A stretch of 64,000 nt of DNA from Gerris lacustris (GCA_951217055.1 OX578282.1:22069106-22133105), one strand, 5' to 3'; shown: positions 1 to 12,999, numbered from the stretch's first letter. Notes: generated from the sequence alone by a model not told the origin. Translations and numbers: made by a program.

Positions 1-1211
1 TGTATACAGTAATTATATTAGTTTTTTTTTCTATTTGAGAGTTCATTCTTAATTAAAAAAACAAAAAAAAAAAACAATGTTCATATAATTTCAATTATTA
101 AAAGTAATTTTGATAATAAAATACCCGCCAATGACCACGACCGCAGAAGTTGATAGTGGATAAATAATGTACTCAAGTGGTACCTTTTTAATTAATATAA
201 ATAAATAATAATAATGAAACAATCAGTAATACATATTATAAATATGAACTAAGATCATTTCAGCAAACATTTTTAAGTAAACAGAGAGACAAAAATCGTC
301 AGTAAAGTAGGTAAAACATAATATTAGTAAAATCTTATATGCTAAGGCTAAGTTAGTTGGTCATCATGTGTATAAACATCGATAATAAAATATAACAGTG
401 TTATACAACGGTATTTGTTGAGAATAGACTTAATTGTTTAAGATAAATAAATTTAACACATTAGAATAATAAACTATTCTATTTAAGTATTTAGTTTTTA
501 CATATTTAAAGTAAATATATACTGCCGGCTACTTCTTTTCTAAGTATATGTATTCAAAAACTAAGTCACTACGTATAGATTTATCTTTTAGATGTAGTAG
601 TATTTAACTGGTAGATGTAGATGTTAAAAAAATAGTGTTTTTTTTTTTTTATTTAGTTTATTTATTCGATTGAGGCACATTCTCTTATTTAATATATAAC
701 TTATAATTTTATCTTAGGCAAGTAAAACATACAGTGAAATAGGATACACTTATTTATATATATTTTTTTGTTATCATATTAAGTGGCGTTTATGTTGATC
801 AATTTTTTTCTGAAAAAAAAAAAATCTGTTCTGAATAAATAAATTTTTAAAATAATTAATCTTATAAAAATACGTATTGAATGAACTAGCGATTGAATGA
901 TCTCAGCCGACAAATACCCATAACGATAAACAAATAATAATTAAATATCTTAATCAATTAATTGACTAAGTATTGTTAGTTTTAGCAAAATATTTTGTAG
1001 TAATTGTACTTAACATACAAATAAACTCCGGTTTCGACCGTATAAATTTAATATATGGACTAGTATATATGTTAATGCTTTAAATAAACACAATAATAAT
1101 ATAAAATAGTATATTTTAATGCTATATATAAACATAATAGTAGAATGTATTATATCTATATTCATAAATTTTAGTTAAAATGTTTGCATTCAAGCAAGCT
1201 TCAATTTAATA
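1..1211. other. AT-rich DNA without a gene
   Basis: No reading frame of coding character, RNA gene or recognisable transposon end is seen. The stretch is strongly AT-rich with short homopolymers and TAAATA-type runs. Confidence 0.7.
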
Positions 1212-1335
1212 ATGCATTTTATGATAGTCACTTAGTTTATTTGAAACATCAATTGGATTTTAAAATATATTTGATGTATTTTATGATAGTGTCTTAGTTT
1301 ATTTGAAACATCAATTGGATTTAAAAAAATATATA
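1212..1335. repeat. Tandem duplication, 62-bp unit, two copies
   Basis: Two adjacent copies (1212-1273 and 1274-1335) share TTTTATGATAGT followed by TTAGTTTATTTGAAACATCA, differing by a few substitutions. It looks like a simple local tandem duplication in non-coding DNA. Confidence 0.85.
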
Positions 1336-1426
1336 TTAGTCAAATAGTTTTACTCTGCCTTCATAACCATAAAGAAATTAAGGAAAAAATCGTGTTTTTT
1401 TTATGGAGTAAATAGTACTAGTATTT

Positions 1427-1679
1427 GGTAAAACTGAAGAATATGACACGGTTTATAGAAAAGATGGCGGACTCTAACGTATTTTGACTCTTAACGTATT
1501 TTTTTGACAAAGGGATATAAACCCTCCTATGAACAAATCATACATATATAATTTCTCAAACGTTTAAATCATACAAATGTACTGTTTGACAAAGGAATAT
1601 AATCTCTCAAGTGTATAAATTAAGCAAAGTTGTGCCGCCAAGCGATTCTCGACCGTATCATCTCCTTTTAGTTCAGCCT
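1427..1679 (+). repeat. Interspersed repeat family C, copy 1
   Basis: About 250 bp shared with 51761-52005 and 60517-60704. Landmarks in order are GGTAAAACTGAAGAATATGA, TATTTTTTTGACAAAGGGAT, CTCCTATGAACAAATCATA, GTGCCGCCAAGCGATTCTCG and a final CATCTCCTT. The 60.5-kb copy starts internally, at the TATTTTTTTGACAAAGGG block. No coding capacity, terminal inverted repeat or target duplication was found, so the class is unknown. Confidence 0.85.
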
Positions 1680-1867
1680 AGTATTTTTTGAAACAACCAA
1701 AAATTATATTTGGCGGTATTATAGTGAATATATTAAACTTTTTGTAATTAATGAGTGATAAAATTGGTATCTTGGGTTAATAATGGTCCATACTATATTA
1801 TTTAATAAAAATAATAATAAAATTAAAATGTCAATTAACATGTATATAATATATTTATTTCTTTATG

Positions 1868-2230
1868 TACAAGTAAACAAGTTAACAAAAAAATCGAATT
1901 AGTACATCTCTCTTTAAAAGAAATTAAATTTTGAACTTATACACTAGACTTATTTACTAGTGTACTTAAATAAATAAATCAAGAATTAACAAGTGCATTT
2001 TTTAACAAGTGTACTCACATCTCTAACAAGTGTGTATAATTTATCATAACAAACCATTATTGACAAGTTTACTTGTTATTCCTTAATACATGGATAAAGA
2101 ATTTACAAGTGTGTACGATGTATCTTAACAAACAATTAACAAGTGCAACTTATATCTCTAAATAAATAAAGAATTAACAAGAGTTCATTATAAATCTAAA
2201 TAAAATAAAAATTAACAAGATTATTATTTC
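1868..2230. repeat. Degenerate AACAAGTG-rich stretch
   Basis: The octamer AACAAGTG or a close variant recurs about ten times in 360 bp (for example near 1990, 2005, 2024, 2105 and 2139), separated by AT-rich spacers such as TCTAAATAAATAAAGAATT. It is either an old irregular minisatellite or a homotypic motif cluster. CAAGTG is the core recognised by NK-2 class homeodomains, but function is pure inference. Confidence 0.45.
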
Positions 2231-2680
2231 TCAAATTGCGTCGAATAACAAACTAGAAATAATGTCAAAATAGTGCATTTATTTATTTATTTTAATTTAA
2301 AAACAATGAAAATTAACATCATAGTTAATATAAAATATACATATCCTGTGTTGATAATTAAATATTTTTTAAAAATTAACGAATATACACCCTCATTTAC
2401 TTCAATAAATAAATATTAATGTTAGATACATCAATGTCACTCAAATAAGAAATAATTTGTTTCAATGATTGTTAATATTGTTGACGCTTTAAAAGATTGA
2501 AATATATTTGATAACTTAAATACATGATTAAATGTATATTTATGAATATTCTATTCTCTTGAACAATAAACTTTTATTACAAATTACTAATAATTACCTG
2601 TAGAGGTTTAGCCCATTTGCTCATTAGCATTAATGACATTTTTGCGGTATTAAAGTAGATTTTATTTTCTAACATGAACT

Positions 2681-2851
<171 letters not shown>

Positions 2852-2973
2852 TTGGTGAAACGATTAAATCCTGCAGTTACTAAAATTTACAAAATTCGGA
2901 AAATATCAGTACATGAATCTTAATCGCATTGGATTCAGAGAGGCTAATATTATTTGTATGTAGATTATAATAT

Positions 2974-2994
2974 AAGTAAGTAAGTAAGTAAGTA
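2974..2994. repeat. (AAGT)5 microsatellite
   Basis: Five perfect AAGT units at 2974-2994 in AT-rich DNA. No gene is associated. Confidence 0.9.
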
Positions 2995-2995
2995 A

Positions 2996-4300
2996 TTTAT
3001 TTATTTTTAGGGGTATTTTATTTATAAGGCTAATTATAATTTTAATCAATAATAATAATTATTCACAAATAATAAACCCCTAATTAACGGGTGTGTTAAT
3101 TTAATTACCTACTTAGACAAAATAATACCAGTTATAAAAAAAAAAAATAATCAAAATAATTGTGATAACTAACGATTTGAGTTGTGATATTACTGATATT
3201 GCTTATAAAATTAAATTTGGATCAGTAGATTATTCATATAAATGAAATTTAACTATGTACCTATATATTAGGAAGTTTTTTTTTTTTTTAATTTTAACAA
3301 AATGCACAAAAAATTGCATTATTTTCTGTAAATAGTTGTAGGTATAACTTACTTATTCTTGTATTTTTCATTTGTACTGATGAAATTGCATGTCCTCTAT
3401 TTGTATGTTTTCCTAATAATATTATTACCTCTTACAGTATAAAAATGAAAGCGCTATAAATGAATCTAAACCAAACTTTTAAGTATTAGATAACCGAGAT
3501 GAAAAAAAAAAAAGAAAAGAAATTCTCGAGAGAGTTAGAGACCTGTAGTTATATCATATTAAGTATCAAGCTGAGATTGAAATCTAATACTACTGTTTCA
3601 CTTCTTAAACATTCCCAAGTGATTTCTTTAAACTATATCTGTTATTTTACAGGTAACAAAGAAAGAAACTAAATATATATAAATCAAACCTGTCTATTAT
3701 GGTTACACAAGTTCTAAAATAAAAATGAATATAACTTTTATCTCATGCTACCTTTAAAACTTACCGACGGACTAAACGAAGTCAAATGGCGAGGAGAAAA
3801 GAAATATGTCTTCCCCAAGAGTTAACCTTAATTGTAAAAAATCGATTTTCAATAATTAGTGACTATTTTCAGTCTTTGGTACCTATGAGACGAGTTGATA
3901 AATTTTGGAGAAAGAGAGTTTAATTTTAGAGTAGTTGTATAATTTAATCTGTCACTTTAAACCTGCCTCTATTCAGCTTCCTCATTCACATTTATATAGT
4001 CTCACCAGAACGAAAGATGAACCTCTAGTGATTAAAAGCTGGCTTTGAACTCCTAATTATTAGCGTAGAGACCACTTTCTAGTAGAGAGATAACTTTTAC
4101 AATTATTTAACATTCTAGAACTTAGATTGGAAGATGTATAATAATAAACAACGTTAAGGAGTATTTTGTTTACGCGATAAAGCCTTTTGGCAGGCCTTTG
4201 CCTTCCAAAGGTTTGTTTTGTCACGGATTATCAGCCCATTACTACATTCCAAGAAGTTAGGATTCGAGTTTTTTCTATTTTTATTTTTGTTTAATATTTT
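2996..4300. other. Gene-free stretch
   Basis: AT-rich sequence with short A/T runs. No coding island, RNA gene or transposon terminus was recognised. Confidence 0.6.
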
Positions 4301-4684
4301 GTTTCCGAGCTTACCGAAGGTTACGGAAGCTTATGTGATCGTTTTCAAGAATGAACATTTTTTATGTCTACGATTCCAAAAATTCCAAGACAGAAATCCG
4401 TTTCAGATATTAGGGATCATTTTTGGTTTCATGTCTTTCAGTCGGTATGTCGCTCAATTTTTGCGAACCAACATATCTTAAAAACTACTCTTCTGATTTG
4501 AATGAAATTTGGATGGTACGTCATAATTCATTGTTGGTCCCATATAAGTTTCAAGTTTGTGCGCTCTTTTGTTTCTCGTCTACCTGCGCATCTGATGAGT
4601 ACTTTTGATTGTTTTAATTTATGAAAAGTATCTGTAATAGGTTCGAGTAAGCTATGTGCCACACTAATTTACTGACTATTTTTT
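4301..4684 (+). repeat. Interspersed repeat family A, copy 1
   Basis: A family also found at 6140-7078, 28215-28810, 52745-53375 (reverse) and as an end fragment at 57706-57744. Order of landmarks: TTCCGAGCTTACCGAAGG with a nearby inverted CGGAAGC, AATTCCAAGACAGAAATCCG, AAAACTACTCTTCTGATTTG followed by AATGAAATTTGGATGG, CCCATATAAGTTTCAA, then GCTATGTGCCACACTAATT at the 3' end. Several short frames cross it but all are broken differently in each copy, so it is treated as a non-coding repeat. Confidence 0.85.
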
Positions 4685-4701
4685 ATATTAGACTATGTTA
4701 A

Positions 4702-4983
4702 TACTTTCTCATGTACGTAGTATATAAAAGGAGAAAATATTGTGACCTCGTGAGATTTGATTTTGCGGGTTGTCTTTCTTCTGAAGTCTGTAGAGTGTAG
4801 TCTGCAGTCTGTGCAGAAACGTGGAGCCTGACTGATGAAATTTGTTGTATAGGTTCAAAAATTATTCCTCGAGACGAAATTAATTTCAACTCAACCAATA
4901 ACTCGGTGATAATATGAAAAATAATTATTTCTCAAAAACGGTTTCGACGTTTTTGATTAAACAACTCTAGAATGTATGCAGTA
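4702..4983 (+). repeat. Interspersed repeat family B, copy 1 (decayed)
   Basis: Aligns by eye with the fuller copies at 30656-31250 and 59838-60470: TACTTTCTCATG, GAGAAAATATTGTGACC, GTGCAGAAACGTGGAGCCTG, then TATTTCTCAAAAACGGTTTC and TTTTTGATTAAACAACTCTA. It is shortened and lacks the 3' part with the Pol III B-box-like motif. Confidence 0.75.
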
Positions 4984-6139
4984 AGTCTTATGAGTAAAAT
5001 ATCTTAGAAATTGATAGAGGTGAACGATTCCTTCAAATAAAATAATAATTAAAATTGAAGTTTTTTTCTGATTTAAGCAGTTATTATAGAATTATTTTGT
5101 AGGTATGTTATGTGGTAGAGGTTATTCTAAAATACCTATTCTATTTATAGAAGGAAGATTATTCATTTTTTAAATTGAAAGTATTAATTTTAACTAATTA
5201 CAAAATAAATATTTATTTATTTTTGTTTATTTGAACTTATTGTTAGGGCTAGTTCGTTTTAAAAATAAATGTATAAAGTGTATACGTGTAATTTTATAGG
5301 TATAGAGAATTTATCTAATACGTAAAAATCAGGATTAAAATTACATATTAAAGAAAAATATTAATAACATTACATATTACCGTGTAACTTTAAAGGGTAA
5401 ATATATAATAAAAGCGGATGTAAGAACAATAAAAATGTACACTTGTTAATATATTATGTATATACATTTTTATTTTTTATTCAGGCATTTTGTTTGTAAA
5501 TTGGTTTACTTATTTATATAATTAGTGATTTATTTGTTTTATATGTAAAACATGTGAAATAATACAATTAAATTAGTTACGTGTATTTCTCCGCTCACGT
5601 TTTACCTTTAAATCAATTTACTACACAATTGCTTTATTTTTTTACAAACGCATGAAAAGTTATTTGCAATTTTTCAATCAATAAATCATACAAGGTAATA
5701 TTCAAATAGATTATTAAATAAATAAATTAGTTAATGTTTTAAAGGAAAAATTGATTCTATATTCTAAAAATCTATAAACAAGATCATTAGAATTATTATT
5801 TTAAAAGTACTATACATTATTTTTAAATCTTTCTTCTTGTTTGATCTTTATCTCTATGCATTTATTAATATTTATATAAATAATATTTACATGTGGGTGG
5901 TCTCTTGTATTATTTAAATATAATGAAAAAAATAACAAGAAAATAAATGTATAATTTTTAATATCCTTATTCATACATGCCCATCTGGTATGTAGATTTG
6001 AAATGTTTAATATGTATTCTTTCTTCATTCAATCTTAGCATGTACTGTAAATATTAAAAACACAAATAGCTTATGTTAACATTATACAATGTATACTTAT
6101 GTTTGCAGAATTTAGATTGAAGATCAAAAATGTTCTAGT
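4984..6139. other. Gene-free stretch
   Basis: AT-rich DNA with many AAATAAAT runs. No coding island or mobile-element end was recognised. Confidence 0.6.
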
Positions 6140-6217
6140 ATAGTTTGTTGTTTAAAATTTTTGCGATCCACCATATCTCAGAAACCTTCCAACAGATTTT
6201 AACGTAACTTAGATATA

Positions 6218-6636
6218 CAGTAGAACCTCGATAATTCGGACCTCTAAAATCCGGACTGCCTATTGAAAAATTTAATAACTAGAAATTCTATGAAAAAAAA
6301 AAAATCCGAAACGTGAAAGTGAGACATCTCTTGCAAAAAAGTATGGTGTGGGGTCATCTAAAACGAAAACGAGATGGCATACTGCGATACGCGTCAAAGC
6401 TAGATTCTGAAGAGGGGTCAAAAAAACGGAAAACGTTACGAACGGCAAATGATACCCTTTAGACTTTAGAAGATGCGATGTACATATGGTTTACCCAAAG
6501 AAGAAGCTCAGGCGCACCTTTATCAGGTCCTCTTGTCTGCGAAAAAGTTGTTTTATAGCATATTTGAAAATTCGGACAAATCGGTAATTCGGACAGTGTC
6601 TGGTCCCAATTAGTCCGAATTATCGAGGTTCCATTG
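6218..6636 (+). mobile_element. Tigger/pogo (Tc1-mariner superfamily) element, internally deleted
   Basis: Begins CAGTAGAACCTCGATAATTC and ends with the inverted form GAATTATCGAGGTTCCATTG. It is flanked by a TA duplication at 6216-6217 and 6637-6638. These are the usual Tigger/pogo terminal inverted repeats and target site. The 419-bp element retains only N-terminal transposase sequence, so it is non-autonomous. It lies inside family A copy 2 and is therefore younger than it. Confidence 0.93.
6315..6558 (+). pseudogene. Tigger/pogo transposase fragment (CENP-B-type HTH)
   Basis: Two reading frames together read like the DNA-binding part of a pogo/Tigger transposase. One contains ETSLAKKYGVGSS, a helix-turn-helix motif. 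After a frameshift the other contains SEEGSKKRKTLRTANDT and then LEDAMYIWFTQRR...SGPLVCEK (6466-6555), which resembles the second CENP-B-like HTH with its conserved W before a basic pair. A stop follows at 6556-6558 and the DDE catalytic domain is absent. The frameshift and stops make it a pseudogene. The family assignment rests on motif memory and the matching terminal repeats. Confidence 0.85.
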
Positions 6637-7078
6637 TATATGTAGGTCATAATTAGCCCAATTTTGATTTACAACTTAAAACTTATTTTATTATTATGTA
6701 TTAAACCTATTTATTTATTATGTATTCATAACCTAGACTGTAAGTCATAAATGAAACTCTTGATATTAGTTCCATATTAATTTCTACGTTATGTGTCTTT
6801 TGCTTCCTCTTCTGCATGTGCAAAAACTATATTAACACCTACAGCCTATATCAATTAAAGCTCTTATCCAATTTCAAACAATTGATTGTCTTATATGTCT
6901 TATATTAATTTCACCGCTCATTAATGATTCAATAAAAATAAATGTGACCCGTCTGAAAATTGAAACTTATCACAATTTCGATTCCCAGTGGGATTACATA
7001 ATTTTATACTTTTGTGATCATTCGTCCAATCGTACGTGAGGAAGTTTTGTGCTACACTAATTAGAAGACTATTTTTAT

Positions 7079-9370
7079 TTATTTCATAATTAATAATAAA
7101 CATAAAAATATGAATTTTATTAAAATATGTGTTACTATAAATTAGTAGTAATCAATATTAGATCATGTATTGATTGCTTTTAGACGATTAGAAGTTTTTT
7201 AAATTTTAATTGTTAGTTGTAAATCGTGAATATATTATATTTATTTATTAATATGTATTAGCATATGAAGAATAATTATTTGCATTATCTATTTATATCT
7301 TCTTTAAAGATCTCTGATAAACTCAAAATGTGTAAAATTCCATATTAATGTATAGATTTAAAAGGAAACCCAATGATAATAATATTATCAGTGATTTTTT
7401 TATCTGATTCACTTTGACCCTATACCTATATAGATAATATTTTGATCTCTTTTGATACCTCTAACAGTCGTCTGTCGGTTTTCTATATCGAAATATAAAT
7501 ATATAAAAAGCCAGACTTTTATAAATCCCCTTTTTTCAACATCTAAAGCATCTAATCTAGTTTCGAAGAAATAGGATTTAACTTATATTGACTTTTTTTT
7601 AGTACTCCATCAAACGAAGGATTTCTCTGTAAACTTTTTTCTCCCTTTCTATGTATTCAGGAGTTAAAGGAGATCATGAAAAAAGATCTGATGTAACGAT
7701 ATGTCCAATAAGATCATTCAATCACTGACACCTTGTTTTTCTAGCAAGAGGATTAAATAGGTTTTTTTACATTTTTATCTTAATCCGTTATAGGAAATAT
7801 TAATACTATTATAAAGAATAACGTTTTCGTTAAAAGTTCAATGTACTTATAATTCTTTAATAACAATATTTTAAAAAAATGGCGTCGTTTTAATTTTGGT
7901 TGTTGTACCTTGTTGTAATAAGTGGTAGTTAAGGTACTAGAAATAAATATTACAGAATACAAATTAGTATATTAGCAAATTATAATATTAAAATTATTGA
8001 TACAAACAAAACTTTGTACAGATTTTTTTTGTAACACCACTGTTTCAAAAGCAATTATTAAGTGTTATTCATCATAAGTTTGTTTACGATTTCTACAATT
8101 CAAATTTTTTCGTTCGACCCTTGGCATAGCTTTGATAATGCACACCTATTCCAAATACATACATGTTAAACAATTAACAGCATTGTTTCTTTTGAAAAAA
8201 TAAATTCCTAGCTTAATCTTTGCCCTGGTAGATTTTTTTGTACTATATTGATAAATGCTTATTCTAGACACAACTAAATTAATTAAGAAACCAGGGTAAT
8301 CGCTTTCCACTCCAGAGAAAGCACTATCTTTCTCCATGTTGGTTGATATTTCAGACCTACATACCCCACATTTTATCCTAAAATATCACTCTTAACATCC
8401 TATGGAGTTTTATAGAATCTAAGATGCTTTTCCTTCAAAGAAACCTAAGTTATTATTACCATTAGTGAATTTAGTTTACTTAATTCTAAATTGCTTTCTT
8501 ATGTGGTTAATTTATTTACCTATTTTCTCTAGTTCTGTATCTACTTTAGGGGTTTTAAACTCATAAAAATTTCGAATTGAAAGTTTTTCTTCCTCTTTTT
8601 AGCGATTATCCTGACAGATAAAACGATGGTATCTGTTTTTCTTTTTGGAAGCACGGTGAACAAATAGGGCTCCAGCTACGACCTATAGGGAGGTACTTTC
8701 TAGGGATATACCTTTGGTAGTTTTATAGTATACCAAGGTTTTTACTTGCCCTACGTGCACCATACTAAGGCTTTACTTGTGCTAGTATAGCCGTTTTTTT
8801 TTTCTCTTCTTCAGTTCCCCCTTAATGCCGTTCTTTTCCCAAACTACCCCGGCCGCCATTTTTATTGCCTTTACGTGAATTGTCCCCCCTTCTACTCTCC
8901 TCCTTGTGCTTTTTTTTGCTTTGTTTTTGTATTATAGTCATCTTTTACTTCAAAAATAGTTTTCTTTTTTTTTGTTAGCAAGATTGCAGTATGTAGGGTG
9001 AGAAAAATCTATTTTTACAAGTTTATTATGTAAAATTGTCTTTGTTTTAGACTTGGAAGAATGCATAAATAAAAGAACAACTTCATATAAAGATAAACTT
9101 TATCTTTCATTGATTTTGTTGAGATTAGCCAACATATTATGTTATTTACAAATTATGTATCTGACTAATGTATTCAAGTTAGATTAATATAAAATGTGAA
9201 CTTACTCATACTACGTTAAACTCAAAGAGTAAACCTGATCAGTTGTCAAACAGTTTAATATAGGCTATTTAGATAATTAATTGCTGAGAACGATACCTTT
9301 CATGGGCAAATACTTTATTGGAAAGTATATACATTTATTAATTTCAACTAAATAATTTTTACGTCGGATT
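7079..9370. other. Gene-free stretch
   Basis: No credible coding region. 8.6-8.9 kb is slightly less AT-rich and holds a small hairpin (ACCTTTGGTA with TACCAAGGT near 8710-8740). No transposon end or RNA gene was recognised. Confidence 0.55.
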
Positions 9371-9435
9371 TTGACCAATATTTTAAGGAAGTCAAAACAG
9401 TTTATCCTTTTCAACTTGGTCTTGGAAACTGTGGT

Positions 9436-9931
9436 CAGAATTTTGACGTACATCAGTGAGGGTCCTTATCAACAGAATGGTTCAGGATGCACCGGATATG
9501 CTGATGATTGAGTTCTACTGCGACATGCAGGGCGCTGCATGAAAGAGTTTCATTCAGTTGAAGAAAAAAGCTGATCGAGCTGAGCTTGTAAATACCCAGC
9601 AGAACATGGAGTGGAGTAGAAGTGGAAAACGGTTAATAAAAATTGGAAACCACTGCTTAGAAAAGATGAATTTCATGTATCTACGGGATCACAAGTCATA
9701 GAAATAAATGAAATGCATCTCGAAATGAAGGACAGGATCTCTTTTATTAGCCTACAAGAACTGTTAAAATTACGCCTACTGACAAGGCAAATTAAGAACC
9801 CCCCGTGTAAAACCGTGATTAAGTCAATGGTTTTGTACGGAAGCGAGCGCTGGGTAATGACGGCAAAAGATGAACATCTTTTAATTACTTGGGAGTGGAT
9901 GATTATCCGCAGAATTTTTGGCCTTCTTTAA
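9436..9931 (+). pseudogene. Non-LTR retrotransposon (LINE) reverse-transcriptase remnant
   Basis: A decayed 3' part of a LINE ORF2. GYADD is encoded at 9494-9508, matching the reverse-transcriptase catalytic YADD box, and is followed at once by TGA. Downstream, in shifted frames, come MEWSR, a KMNFMYLRD segment comparable to the usual F.YLG motif, and an open segment of 72 residues (9713-9931) holding MVLYGSERW (tyrosine codon at 9836) and WEWMIIRRIFG. The last two match the conserved YGSETW and F-R-x-I-L-R-R-I-x-G signature at the end of many RTE/Jockey-like reverse transcriptases. Stops and frameshifts show that it is dead. The endonuclease and N-terminal RT are missing or too diverged to see. 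The clade is not assigned. Confidence 0.85.
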
Positions 9932-10629
9932 AGAAAAATATAATTCTTTACTGCATTGTAGACAGTCTTCGATTTATATTCTAGAAATATAGTTTAAAAT
10001 ATGATATCATTATTTTTATACCCGTGTTATCTTTTTATAGTATTCACTTCAAAAGAAGTGATATGTCCTTATAAAGTAAACTAAAAAAAAAATATATATA
10101 TGCATATATATGTATATAAATTAAGGTTTCTCTTTTATCAAAAATAAAAATTGGTTTCCCTTTGAAGCTAGTAAAGGGCATGGCTCTTTGCTAGATGCAT
10201 TTCTGCAAAAAGCCAAATAGTAAATTGGACTTATAAAGTAAAAAGGGTTTGAAATAGGTTTTAACTTTATCTTTTCTGGGTATACTATCTTTACTATCTT
10301 TATTATCCTTTCTGGGTATTTGAAATGAGATCCTTTTTAAATGCAAAGGCGAAATAGATTATCTTTATCCTTTTTAAGTCAGTCTATTTAGTCTGATCTT
10401 TTTTATGATATAGCGTAAAAAATATATAATCTGTAAAAAGTTACTATCTACAATGATGGTAAAATTGATTCTCTTGTAGGAATCTTGATTTTACGAAATG
10501 AAAAACATTATGCTTCAAATTGTTAGTGCTTTATAGCTTCATTATTGTTTTTGGTACATTTACTGCTGAGTACATAATCATCAATGGTCTGATTTCTTTG
10601 TATTTTTTTTTTCTCATTTTTTCAAAATT
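9932..10629. other. Gene-free stretch
   Basis: AT-rich DNA with short repeats such as a doubled ACTATCTTTACTATCTTTAT segment near 10287. Nothing functional was recognised. Confidence 0.5.
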
Positions 10630-10912
10630 ATTAGGGGTAGCGCCCCCCAAAATTATGTCCTCTAAGGGAGGTAAAATTCTTTTCTTGATTTCGCCTCTGA
10701 GTATGCTTTTTCGGAACATTTCACAACTACATATTTCGTCAAAAGCGGCCTAATTTGGAGTAGTCTAGGCTCCACGCTTCTGCACAGACTACTGGCAGAA
10801 GTAGCACAACAGATTTTTTTAAAAAAACCACCTTCTGGACTCAAACCGTGTAAATCCATCTCATATTCGAAGTTTCGTGCCATATCAATACTTTCTCTTT
10901 ATATGGGAGAGC
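10630..10912 (-). repeat. Repeat family B, copy 2, reverse orientation
   Basis: Reverse copy of the 30656-31250 repeat: GGTAGCGCCCCCCAAAATTA, TTTCGTCAAAAGCGGCCTA, CTCCACGCTTCTGCACAG, CTGGACTCAAACCGTGTAAA and CAATACTTTCTCTTTATATG in that order. Overlapping frames on both strands inside it are incidental. Confidence 0.85.
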
Positions 10913-10979
10913 AATGATCTGCAAAGAAAATAAGTCTTGATTAGGATTTAAGTTGTTAGCAGTTAGTCAGACTGTTTTC

Positions 10980-11126
10980 TTAAGGCCCCCATACACGAAA
11001 AATTTTAATTTAATGTTAGCGCAAACCTGATGTCGGACAAATTTAGGCCATTCACGTCAAACATCAAACAGCCTCATACACGGTTAAAATGATGCGCACA
11101 CATTTTGACCGTGTATGGGGGCTTTT
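10980..11126. mobile_element. TTAA-target MITE, palindromic family M1, copy 1
   Basis: Terminal inverted repeats TTAAGGCCCCCATACACG and CGTGTATGGGGGCTTTTA flank about 140 bp. The interior holds ATGTCGGACAAATTTAGGCC, as in the copy at 25230-25390. The TTAA target duplication is intact on the left and decayed on the right. TTAA target choice is typical of piggyBac-like transposases; no transposase is present. Confidence 0.88.
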
Positions 11127-12022
<896 letters not shown>

Positions 12023-12134
12023 GTCTCCAAGTTAATAGTTTTATGTTATATAGTTTTATGACCTATCCTTTTGGCTGAACTGAAAAAACAGTGCCATCAA
12101 GATTACAACTAAATGATTTTTATGTAGAGAAGTA

Positions 12135-12213
12135 TGATATTCCTTCGTCCTAATTTACATTGGGCTAAATATCCCTTTGTTTTTATAGTTATTTTGACAA
12201 AGGAGTGTAAACT
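12135..12213 (+). repeat. Repeat family D fragment
   Basis: GATATTCCTTCGTCCTAATT, ACATTGGGCTAAATATCCCT and TTGTTTTTATAGTTATTTTG match the interior of the MITEs at 30071-30299 and 58142-58327. The terminal TTTAGATTGTTACTCCCC repeats are missing, so it is a remnant. Confidence 0.7.
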
Positions 12214-12957
12214 CTCCTGTTTATATGGAAATAAAAACAGCACACTCTCCCGACAACACCAGATTCACCACTTATACCATACTTCTATATATGTAGCCCT
12301 AATAAGTACAACATAAGTCTTAAATAGTTTATTGAGCATAAAAAATATAGGTGTAACTAAATTAGTAGATTTTTTTACTTTAGTAATTGCTATTGGATCA
12401 TTATTGTTTTAAAAAATTCTGAAAATACTCGTATATAAGTTATTTTTGGTTGATAGAAGACGTTCATTCAAAGAATCTCTAATTCTATTTTATTGATTTC
12501 CTTCCCCAGTAACTAATTAAATCGCACTCTTTGATCATATCTTATCTTCTCTGTATATATTTTTATTTTTTTTACCAAATATGATCTTGGGTCAAATATA
12601 AATCTATTTTGTTTCGGATTTTATGATATGTCTTTTTTTTTTTTTATATTGACCGAATATTTTTATTAAATTGTTAGAAGCTAATTAATTTTTACCAATG
12701 AATTTGTTTGATCTTATGTTTTATTACTAGTTGTTTTATCGTTTCCTCGTTTGTATTTGTAGGTTGATATTTTATCAGGTTAATTTTATTTATTCCGAAA
12801 TTTATTTGTTATTAACTTTCCAATAATACAATATCTTCAGTTTATTTAATTGACACCCTATAAAAATGACTTAGTTTTTCTAGATATGCTAGGGTTTTAG
12901 TTTTTTAGGAATAAAGTGAAATATTTCTGTCTACTAAAGTAATTTTTTAGTACTAAA
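12214..12957. other. Gene-free stretch
   Basis: AT-rich sequence without a coding island, transposon end or RNA gene that I can recognise. Confidence 0.55.
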
Positions 12958-12999
12958 TACAGCATCGTTTCAACCACTAGTGTTTGAAATGATGCTGTA
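12958..12999. repeat. 42-bp near-perfect palindrome
   Basis: TACAGCATCGTTTCAA is mirrored by TTTGAAATGATGCTGTA around a CCACTAGTG centre, with only a few mismatches. As RNA it folds as a hairpin. It may be an extreme deletion derivative of a TA-flanked MITE, because TA lies at both outer edges. Confidence 0.8.

Larger units (their letters stand above)
6140..7078 (+). repeat. Repeat family A, copy 2, split by a Tigger/pogo insertion
   Basis: The left part (TTGCGATCCACCATATCTCA, then CCAACAGATTTTAACGTAAC) and the right part (TAGGTCATAATTAGCCCA, TTCTGCATGTGCAAAAACTA, ACACCTACAGCC, and a GCTACACTAATT end) match family A in the order seen at 28215-28810. Removing 6218-6636 plus one TA rejoins the two sides. 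It is more diverged than the 28-kb copy. Confidence 0.8.

Noticed and set aside
4218..4608. Two overlapping frames as a small gene
   Set aside because: They lie within repeat family A and are not conserved between its copies.
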